A stretch of 64,000 nucleotides of DNA from an uncultured Prevotellaceae bacterium (GTDB lineage: Bacteria; Bacteroidota; Bacteroidia; Bacteroidales; Bacteroidaceae), in assembly GCA_902780635.1 (NCBI GenBank), contig CACZGH010000001.1:277581-341580 (forward strand), given 5' to 3'. Under the pieces are notes generated by a model. The model made no database searches. It saw only the letters and a list, made by a program, of their open reading frames with translations, and was not told the origin of the DNA. The position numbers and the translations under genes are program-made. This document shows, piece by piece, positions 28,258-34,631 of this stretch. Position 1 is the first letter of the stretch. Every line of letters starts with the position of its first letter.

Positions 28258-28995
28258 ATGAAAAATATCATCATCGCGGCGGGCTATGCCACTAGACTGT
28301 ACCCGCTCACAGAAAACTTCCCCAAACCGCTGCTCAAAGTGGGCAGCAAATCGATCCTGGACCGCATGCTCCACGACATCGACACCTTCGACGACATCGA
28401 CGAGCATATCATCGTGACCAACCATAAGTTTGCGCACATCTTCGAAGAATGGAAAGAGGAGACGGCCTATACGAAACCCATCAACATCATCGACGACGGC
28501 ACGGAAACCAATGAGACACGACTCGGCGCCGTGAGAGACCTGCTACTGGCCATCAGTCAGCGTAGCATCGACGACGACATCATGGTGCTAGCGGCAGACA
28601 ACATCCTCGACTTCTCCTTCAAGGGATTCGTCGACTTCTTCCATGAGAAGCAGTCGTCGGTCATCATGTATTATCATGAGCCGACACTCAAAAGGCTGCA
28701 GCGCACCGGCGTCATCGCCATCGACAACGACCAAAAGGTGCTGGAGATGCAGGAGAAGCCAGAGAAGCCAGTCTCGGAATGGGCAGTGCCCCCCTTCTAT
28801 ATCTACCGCCGTGAAGACCTGCCACTCATCCGCGACTGCATGAACCACGGCTGCGGTTTCGATGCACCTGGCAACCTTGCCCACTATCTGGTGGACCGCA
28901 CGCCCATCCATGCTTGGCGCATGCCTGGCCAGCGCTTCGACATCGGCTCTCTCGACAGCTATCAAGAGGCGAATGAGAAGATGAAAAATGAATAA
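28258..28995 (+). CDS. sugar-phosphate nucleotidyltransferase
   Basis: The 245-residue protein is a nucleotidyltransferase of the RmlA/GlmU N-domain fold. The start IIIAAGYATRLYPLTENFPK is the (G/A)xGxRLxPLT nucleotide-binding loop with its catalytic lysine, and VLAADNILDFS supplies the D-x-x metal-binding strand. The C-terminal RFDIGSLDSYQEAN is typical of the family. It lacks a beta-helix acyltransferase domain. It would turn a sugar-1-phosphate, probably the product of the preceding kinase, into an NDP-sugar. Its last residues (EKMKNE) lie in a GATGAAAAATGAA repeat. Confidence 0.92.
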   Translation: MKNIIIAAGYATRLYPLTENFPKPLLKVGSKSILDRMLHDIDTFDDIDEHIIVTNHKFAHIFEEWKEETAYTKPINIIDDGTETNETRLGAVRDLLLAISQRSIDDDIMVLAADNILDFSFKGFVDFFHEKQSSVIMYYHEPTLKRLQRTGVIAIDNDQKVLEMQEKPEKPVSEWAVPPFYIYRREDLPLIRDCMNHGCGFDAPGNLAHYLVDRTPIHAWRMPGQRFDIGSLDSYQEANEKMKNE

Positions 28996-29013
28996 TGAAA
29001 TAGACCTCACAAC

Positions 29014-30798
29014 ATGAACTATCGACTAAAAATCCCACTGTTATGGCTGATGCTGCTGGCCTTCAACTTGGCACAAGCACAGACAGACATCTTTTATGAG
29101 TCGTTTGATGAAAACGCCTACACCGGTGGCAATGACGGCCAATGGAGCGGAAGTGTGGCCAGTGGAGGCACCATCTCGACCGACAATGAAGGATGGACCT
29201 TCGACACAGCCTATGGAGCCAAACAGTGTATCCGTTTAGGCTCGAGCAAAAAAGCGGGCATCGCCACCACGCCAGCGCTAACCCAGCTCCACGGCGACGC
29301 CACCCTCACCTTCAAAGCAGGCAGCTGGGGCACCGATGGCACTACCCTGACACTCACCCTCAGTGGCGGCGGCACGCTGAGCCAAACCAGCTTTGACCTG
29401 AAAAACTCGGAGTTTGATACCTACACCGCCGTCATCACCGGAGGCACATCAACGACACAAATCAAGTTTGAGAGCGCATCCAAAAAGCGTTTCTTCCTCG
29501 ACGAGGTGCGCATTAGCGGAGAGGTGGCACCACAGATGGTGGAGGTCAGTTCCATCACCCAACTGCGACAGCAGGAGAGCGGCACGCCAGTAAGGCTGAC
29601 ACTCAGCGAAGCCAACCAGGGCAACATCGAGTATGTGCACAACGGAGCCACCATCGACGCCTACGTGCGTGACAACGGAGCCGCTGTGCGCTTCGCCAAC
29701 TTCCTGCCCAATGACGCAGGCTGGCACACGGTCACTGGCGGTGCACTCATCGGAGCCGTCGACGGTGAATACCGCATCACCGACGGCATCCCGGAGTTCG
29801 TACACATCCCGACCTCTATCGCCGACTCCATCCTCTGTCTCGACTACTGGCAGACACCCACTCCCGTCGTAGTGAACGACGTCGCAACACTGACACAGGA
29901 CACCTACCGAGCCGACTACATCACGATAGAGGGAGTGAACGTGGAGCAAGAGGGCGGACACTATGTGGCCACCGACGGAGAGGCAAAGGTGACCCTGGCC
30001 AACCCCTTCGGCACCTCCTACAAGTTCCCGGATGACCTGCAGGGCCGACAGTTTAACATCTACGGCATTCTCGGCACACAAAACGGGGGAGCATCACCGG
30101 CTTTGTATTATACAGAGGTCATGGAAGTGATGCCACAACTGGCTTTGGACGAGACACAATACACCAACCAAGCGGTCATCGGCATGTATGAAGACCGCGA
30201 GGTGAAAGTGAATGTGGTCAGGAAACTGAGTACCGGCATGTGGAACACGCTTTGTCTGCCTTTCGACATCCTCGACTTCTCCGACATCGTGGGCGCCGCA
30301 CGCATCGCACAGTTCTCTGGTTACAACGCATCGACCAACTCACTGGAGTTCACCTCCGTGGAGAACATGGAAGCCGGCGTGCCTTACCTCGTCTATCCTG
30401 AGGAAGACATTGAGCAGATCTCACTCAGCAATGTGACGATCAACAGTCAACTGACACCGGTGACCTACAGCACCTACGAGATGGTGGGCATCTATGACCC
30501 CACAACACTGTATGCCGGCGACAAGCAGACGCTCTTCTTAGGCAACAACAACACGCTCTACTATCCCAACGTAGACAATGACCTGAAAGCATTCCGCGCC
30601 TACTTCAAGACCGCCACAGGCAACAGTGCCAACATCTGTGTGGACGGCGTGATGACTGACATCACCACCATACAGATAGACAACAACGAGGTCGGAGGAC
30701 GCATCTACAACGTGAGCGGACAATTCGTCGGAACCTCTGCAGACACGCTTCAGAAAGGCGTATACGTGAGCCGCGGCAACAAACTCATCATCAAATAA
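29014..30798 (+). CDS. secreted protein of unknown function with C-terminal tail motif
   Basis: The 594-residue protein has a signal peptide (about residues 1-22) and mostly beta-rich sequence. An N-terminal region of about 150 residues resembles carbohydrate-binding jelly rolls (FLDEVRISGEV closes it), followed by an OB-like central stretch. It ends in GRIYNVSGQFVG, then KGVYVSRGNKLIIK, the C-terminal tail shared with the secreted proteins at 41208, 47118 and 53417. That tail may be a secretion or sorting signal (type IX-like), but the pathway is not shown by this window. It follows the polysaccharide genes and precedes a secreted nuclease by 9 nt. Confidence 0.75.
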   Translation: MNYRLKIPLLWLMLLAFNLAQAQTDIFYESFDENAYTGGNDGQWSGSVASGGTISTDNEGWTFDTAYGAKQCIRLGSSKKAGIATTPALTQLHGDATLTFKAGSWGTDGTTLTLTLSGGGTLSQTSFDLKNSEFDTYTAVITGGTSTTQIKFESASKKRFFLDEVRISGEVAPQMVEVSSITQLRQQESGTPVRLTLSEANQGNIEYVHNGATIDAYVRDNGAAVRFANFLPNDAGWHTVTGGALIGAVDGEYRITDGIPEFVHIPTSIADSILCLDYWQTPTPVVVNDVATLTQDTYRADYITIEGVNVEQEGGHYVATDGEAKVTLANPFGTSYKFPDDLQGRQFNIYGILGTQNGGASPALYYTEVMEVMPQLALDETQYTNQAVIGMYEDREVKVNVVRKLSTGMWNTLCLPFDILDFSDIVGAARIAQFSGYNASTNSLEFTSVENMEAGVPYLVYPEEDIEQISLSNVTINSQLTPVTYSTYEMVGIYDPTTLYAGDKQTLFLGNNNTLYYPNVDNDLKAFRAYFKTATGNSANICVDGVMTDITTIQIDNNEVGGRIYNVSGQFVGTSADTLQKGVYVSRGNKLIIK

Positions 30799-30807
30799 CC
30801 GGAAGCC

Positions 30808-31845
30808 ATGAGAAGAATCATATTCATACTGACAACTATGATGCTCTCGCTCACGGCCATGGCCCAAGAGAGAGTCGACACCGTGGTCATCACCCTGCGC
30901 GATGGCTCAGAGGTGAGATACACATCAGAACAATTTGACCGTGTGCAGGTGATTGAAAACCTGAAATACGGTGTGAAAGTATACCTCAAAGGTGGCAAGT
31001 CGAAAGACTACTTAGCCTCGAAAGTGGAGGTGCGTTATTATCAGGCAGGCGGTGAAATCGTCGTAGACGGCAACAAAAACCGCAACAGATACCGCGCGAA
31101 ACTGCTCGAATACCCACACCTGCATGCCGACTCCACCCGCAACCAGCTCCTCATCAAGACAACGAAAGACTATGGCATCACCTTCAGCGTGGAGTGGAGT
31201 TACAACGACATTGCCAACCGTTGGACCTGCTATCAACTCTATGCCGGCAACATGCAGAAGAATGTCACTCGCACCAACTCCTTTGCTGATGACACTGAAA
31301 TACCTTCCGCATACCAATCACATAAAAGCGACTATGAAAGCTCTGATTTCTCAAAGGGACATCTCTGCCCCTCTGCCGACCGTCTGTGCTCCACAGAGCA
31401 AAACAAGCAGACCTTCCTCATGAGCAACATGCAGCCACAGTATCAGAACCACAACGGAATACTCTGGGCGAATCTGGAAGAAAAAGTACGCTCGTGGGCT
31501 TCTAGTTGCGATACGCTCTATGTGGTGAAAGCTGCCACTATCCGCAGCGACCAAGTCTATAGCACCAAACTCAACAACCGTCTGCCCGTGCCTAAATACT
31601 TCTACATGGCACTGTTGGCCTACGACAAAAAGACCAATAAATATCAAGCCTTAGGCCTTTGGACGGAGCATAACAACAATAAGGATACCAACAAGAACTA
31701 TGGCGACTATGCCATCTCCATCGACGAGTTGGAATCAAGGACAGGCATCGACTTCTTCTGCAATTTGCCCGACGATATCGAGGACGACGTGGAGCGTGAC
31801 GCGAAACTCGACCTCAGCTACTGGGGAATCAAGAAGTCAAACTAA
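30808..31845 (+). CDS. secreted DNA/RNA non-specific endonuclease (NucA/EndoG-like)
   Basis: The 345-residue protein has a signal peptide (1-20), an N-terminal extension and a beta-beta-alpha-metal nuclease domain (about residues 110-335). The catalytic motif is DFSKGHLCPSADR, a form of the D(R/K)GH motif with the general-base histidine. The downstream TFLMSNMQPQYQNHNGILW supplies the metal-binding asparagine. It would degrade DNA or RNA outside the cell, for example for nutrient recovery. It ends tail to tail with cutC, the two genes overlapping by 9 bp. Confidence 0.9.
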   Translation: MRRIIFILTTMMLSLTAMAQERVDTVVITLRDGSEVRYTSEQFDRVQVIENLKYGVKVYLKGGKSKDYLASKVEVRYYQAGGEIVVDGNKNRNRYRAKLLEYPHLHADSTRNQLLIKTTKDYGITFSVEWSYNDIANRWTCYQLYAGNMQKNVTRTNSFADDTEIPSAYQSHKSDYESSDFSKGHLCPSADRLCSTEQNKQTFLMSNMQPQYQNHNGILWANLEEKVRSWASSCDTLYVVKAATIRSDQVYSTKLNNRLPVPKYFYMALLAYDKKTNKYQALGLWTEHNNNKDTNKNYGDYAISIDELESRTGIDFFCNLPDDIEDDVERDAKLDLSYWGIKKSN

Positions 31846-32631
31846 GGTTTCTTCTTTAATCTTTAATCTTTCATCTTTAATCTTTAATCTTCCCATCGTG
31901 GTCCTGACACGCGAGGCTGTGGTGACTTCCCTGCTAAACTCATCAGCATCTTTGGCACCCATATAGACCGAAAGATTACGATAACGCATCAAACTGGGTA
32001 TCGTCTCCCTGGCGGAGAAATGAAACTCCCTTATCAATGTAGCAGCCTCTATGGCTGCTATATTTTTTTCGTTCACGCCACAACCTGCCATGAGGGTGAT
32101 GCGGCCAGCGGCCAACTGATTCAACTCTGCGAGAAGGGGGATGCCGAGTTCTGCCGTAGGCTGCTGGCCTGAGGTGAGAATGCGGTGGAACCCCATCTCT
32201 GCCAATTGCGACAAGGCCTGACGTGGGTAGCGGCAACTGTCGAAGGCACGATGAAACGTGACCGACATACCCTCTGCCTGACGCAAGAGCAACTCACAGT
32301 TGTGCACATCCACATCGCCATCGGCGGTGAGACAACCGAAAACCACCCCGTCAACGCCCAACTGACGACAAAGTTGTATATCCTCCATCATCCGCTCTAT
32401 CTCCAATGGGGTATAGAGGAAGTCGCCGCCACGAGGCCGGATGATAACATGTAGCCGCGTAGACAGAAGCAATCGACGGGCCACCTTGATCTCGCCATAC
32501 GAAGGGGTCACACCACCTTCGGGTATACCGGCACACAGTTCCACACGGTCGGCACCCGCTTCTTGCGCAGCCAAACAACTTTCCACGCCATTGGCGCAAA
32601 TCTCAAACTGGTAATCGTCTTGTTTCTTCAT
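31837..32631 (-). CDS. cutC: CutC-family protein (copper homeostasis protein CutC)
   Basis: The 264-residue TIM-barrel protein has the family's blocks: EICANGVESCLAAQEAGADRVE, GGVTPSYGEIK, VIIRPRGGDFLYT, VFGCLTADGDVD and TFHRAFDSC. CutC was linked to copper tolerance, but its biochemistry is unsettled. The last residues, reading RLKIKDERLKIKEETLV, are encoded by five TTTAATC-type heptamers (31855-31889), giving a seven-residue repeat that looks like an acquired tail. The 3' end overlaps the nuclease gene by 9 bp. Confidence 0.93.
   Translation of the reverse strand: MKKQDDYQFEICANGVESCLAAQEAGADRVELCAGIPEGGVTPSYGEIKVARRLLLSTRLHVIIRPRGGDFLYTPLEIERMMEDIQLCRQLGVDGVVFGCLTADGDVDVHNCELLLRQAEGMSVTFHRAFDSCRYPRQALSQLAEMGFHRILTSGQQPTAELGIPLLAELNQLAAGRITLMAGCGVNEKNIAAIEAATLIREFHFSARETIPSLMRYRNLSVYMGAKDADEFSREVTTASRVRTTMGRLKIKDERLKIKEETLV
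31855..31889. repeat. heptamer tandem repeat TTTAATC x5 inside the cutC 3' end
   Basis: Units TTTAATC, TTTAATC, TTTCATC, TTTAATC and TTTAATC are translated on the minus strand as the C-terminal tail of CutC. Confidence 0.9.
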
Positions 32632-32664
32632 ACTGCTTTAGGGCTCACTATTGAAATAGATTTG

Positions 32665-32672
32665 CAAATATA
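32665..32672 (-). promoter_or_regulatory. Bacteroidetes -7 box for cutC
   Basis: TATATTTG reads on the minus strand, about 34 nt before the cutC ATG at 32631. A stretch of T residues precedes it. Confidence 0.6.
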
Positions 32673-32812
32673 AGAAAAAAACAAGATTTTCCATCGCTTT
32701 TCATTATCTATCTCCTAAGCTACAGTGGATTTTTCGGGATGAGGTTTTCGACATTCGCAGTGGACAAACGAAAAAAGAATTTAAATCTTTTTGTAATGCC
32801 CTCAATTTGCAC

Positions 32813-32820
32813 TATCTTTG
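32813..32820 (+). promoter_or_regulatory. Bacteroidetes -7 box and -33 TTTG for the cupin gene
   Basis: TATCTTTG is preceded 19-20 nt upstream by TTTTTG (32788-32793). The leader to the ATG at 32866 is about 42 nt. Confidence 0.72.
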
Positions 32821-32865
32821 TTTTTTGAAACTACTCAATCATTCAGAAACTCAAAAAACACAACC

Positions 32866-33198
32866 ATGATCATCGACTACAGCCAAATCACAGAAGAAAG
32901 CCTGATGGGCTTCAAGGGGGGCAACGGACAATTGGACACCCGCAATTTCGTGGACGCGAACAACAAAATCATGATGAGCCGACTGAAACCGGGAGCCAAC
33001 ATCGGTTACCATTCGCATGACCAAAACTCTGAAATCATCTACATCCTCAGTGGCGAAGGACACTTCGAGTATGACGACACCACCGAAAAGGTGAAAGCCG
33101 GCGATGTGCACTACTGCCCCATGGGACACTCACACGCTTTCTACAACGACGGCACCGAAGACTTGGCATACTTCGCCATCGTGGGCGAGCACCATTAG
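32866..33198 (+). CDS. small cupin-domain protein
   Basis: The 110-residue protein is a single cupin barrel. Motif 1 is GYHSHDQNSEIIYILSGEG (metal-binding H-x-H and E). Motif 2 is GDVHYCPMGHSHAFYN. Such small cupins can be isomerases, sugar-binding sensors or dioxygenase-like. The substrate is not visible here. The ATG at 32866 is preferred because an upstream TTG start (32818) overlaps the promoter. It is convergent with the phage-like operon that ends at 33215. Confidence 0.9.
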   Translation: MIIDYSQITEESLMGFKGGNGQLDTRNFVDANNKIMMSRLKPGANIGYHSHDQNSEIIYILSGEGHFEYDDTTEKVKAGDVHYCPMGHSHAFYNDGTEDLAYFAIVGEHH

Positions 33199-33214
33199 AC
33201 TTATTTTCAGTTGA

Positions 33215-33700
33215 CTAAATCAAAGGCACTGGACGGGGATGAGGTCTGAAACTCAGCAGACGGGCAAGGCGATGCCGCCACCGGACAGTCTCAGCAGCAT
33301 AGCGGTTTTCTGAGTCAGGGTCGACGATGCCAGTCCACCGTGTCAATATCGAACAAGTCATCATCGCTTGAAGGGTCGTCAGAATTGACGGCCCTTTGAT
33401 GTTTTCTACATAGGGAGGCAGGGAGAGCGTCGCATTGAAATCGAGGGAGTAGGCAGAGAGACTGTCTCCCCCACTCTCCCCCTCAAAGTCTTTAGACGGA
33501 CTCGGCAGGAGCCATGAGCGCAAACAAGCGTAGGCCTCCTCGCAAGCATCCTGCCAAAAGTGCTGCAACATCTCATCATCGGCATTGGTGGCGGCGATAC
33601 GGTCATAACATTCTGTTGGTGCGCTGTTGCGGGCAGCAATATAAGCAGTGGACATCTTCACACGATGGAAGATGAGGTCACGTGGGATGGTGATGTTCAT
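33215..33700 (-). CDS. unknown protein, last gene of the phage-like operon
   Basis: The 161-residue protein matches no family I can name. It starts MNITIPRDLIFHRVKMSTAY, is rich in aromatic and acidic residues, and has a helical, tryptophan-containing middle. Residues reading DFEGESGGDSL are encoded by a GC-rich stretch (about 33463-33496) resembling the REP element found elsewhere in the window, so part of it may be inserted repeat. It begins 2 nt after the holin-like stop and is the most distal gene of the operon. A tail or head-completion role is possible from context only. Confidence 0.6.
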   Translation of the reverse strand: MNITIPRDLIFHRVKMSTAYIAARNSAPTECYDRIAATNADDEMLQHFWQDACEEAYACLRSWLLPSPSKDFEGESGGDSLSAYSLDFNATLSLPPYVENIKGPSILTTLQAMMTCSILTRWTGIVDPDSENRYAAETVRWRHRLARLLSFRPHPRPVPLI

Positions 33701-33702
33701 AG

Positions 33703-33927
33703 TCACAATTTTTTGTTGATACGTTTTTCCAAGTCGGAAAGTTTGGTGTTGAAATATACACTCACGCCGAAGATGCCACCAGCGTAGGTGAGAGCCTGAG
33801 CCACATACCACAGTACGCCCTCAGAGATGTCGCCATCGTTTTCGAAAAACGACAGAAAGGCCAGCACAATGCCCGACAGTATCATGGCTACCGCCGTGGC
33901 ATATTGGATATAGTCTTTGGAAGTCAT
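33703..33927 (-). CDS. holin-like small membrane protein
   Basis: The 74-residue protein has two hydrophobic segments (about 9-30 and 40-60) and a charged lysine-rich C-terminus (SDLEKRINKKL), the size and shape of phage holins. It lies right after an M15 peptidase gene, the usual lysis-cassette order. The spacer upstream is made of AGTTGAC heptamers. The holin function is inferred from topology and position. Confidence 0.65.
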   Translation of the reverse strand: MTSKDYIQYATAVAMILSGIVLAFLSFFENDGDISEGVLWYVAQALTYAGGIFGVSVYFNTKLSDLEKRINKKL

Positions 33928-33934
33928 GTTTTTT

Positions 33935-33990
33935 AGTTGACAGTTGACAGTTGACAGTTGACAATTGACAGTTGAAAGTTGACAATTAAC
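33935..33990. repeat. heptamer tandem repeat AGTTGAC x8
   Basis: Eight units (AGTTGAC with AATTGAC, AGTTGAA and AATTAAC variants) lie between the M15 peptidase stop and the holin-like start. Confidence 0.9.
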
Positions 33991-34001
33991 AAGTTATTTG
34001 T

Positions 34002-34439
34002 TTAGCGAATCTTTTTTATGAGAAATTCTCCACGCTTGCGTAGCGAGTAGGAAACATGGATCCAGTCAGGGCGGCCTTGACTGTCCACATATTCAGCGAT
34101 CAGTTGGTCGAAGGGCAACTTCGCCCGTAGGAGGCAGCGCAACAGCGCCATGTTGTCGGCGCGACGGTCAGATACTGTGCGGATGTCGGCAGCCTGTCCC
34201 AAACAGTGTTGACTTCGGGTGACTCCACCCACAGCTGTGTTCAGCAGTGGACAGCGATAGCCTGAAGTCACGATGATAGGCTGTTGCCAAGCCTCGCGCA
34301 ACGGGTCGAGCACATACGTCACCAACTGTTGCAGGTTTTCTACCATCATTCTGGGCGGTTGGTTGTCGATGCCCATCCTTCTGGCGGTAGCCGAAGCCGT
34401 CAATTCTTCTAAAGAGAAATATTTGCTTTTCCAATTCAT
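34002..34439 (-). CDS. M15-family D-Ala-D-Ala carboxypeptidase-like peptidase (endolysin candidate)
   Basis: The 145-residue protein has the M15 zinc site: SGYRCPLLNTAVGG then SQHCLGQAAD (His 78 and Asp 85 in the SxHxxGxAxD motif) and PDWIHVSY (His 128). It has no signal peptide. In phages such proteins cut the peptidoglycan stem peptide during lysis. It lies between the spike and the holin-like gene in one operon, which supports a lysis role here. Confidence 0.88.
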   Translation of the reverse strand: MNWKSKYFSLEELTASATARRMGIDNQPPRMMVENLQQLVTYVLDPLREAWQQPIIVTSGYRCPLLNTAVGGVTRSQHCLGQAADIRTVSDRRADNMALLRCLLRAKLPFDQLIAEYVDSQGRPDWIHVSYSLRKRGEFLIKKIR

Positions 34440-34462
34440 TGATTTAGAGGTGAAAAGTTTAT

Positions 34463-34490
34463 AATTAGTAATTAGTAATTATTAATTAGT
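34463..34490. repeat. heptamer tandem repeat AATTAGT x4
   Basis: Four 7-nt units lie just upstream of the M15 gene. They are followed (34500-34560) by GAGGAATGAGGAT repeats of about 13 nt. Confidence 0.85.
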
Positions 34491-34559
34491 AATGAAGTGT
34501 GAGGAATGAGGATGAGGAATGAGGATGAGGAATGAAGAAAGAGTAATGAGGAGTAAGGA

Positions 34560-34631
34560 TCCCCTCCCCTTTGGGGAGGGTTAGGGAGAGGTGTCTGGGT
34601 TAGGGAGAGGTGTCTGGGTTAGGGAGAGGTA
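34560..34631. repeat. REP-like GC-rich hairpin plus tandem 18-bp units
   Basis: CCCTCCCC and GGGGAGGG form a hairpin around TTT, followed by repeats reading GTTAGGGAGAGGTGTCTG. The repeat overlaps the 3' end of the spike gene and encodes its last residues (NTSP). Confidence 0.85.

Noticed and set aside
33935-33990. TTGAC units read as tandem -35 boxes
   Set aside because: Bacteroidetes promoters do not use this -35 sequence, and the units form a plain heptamer array.
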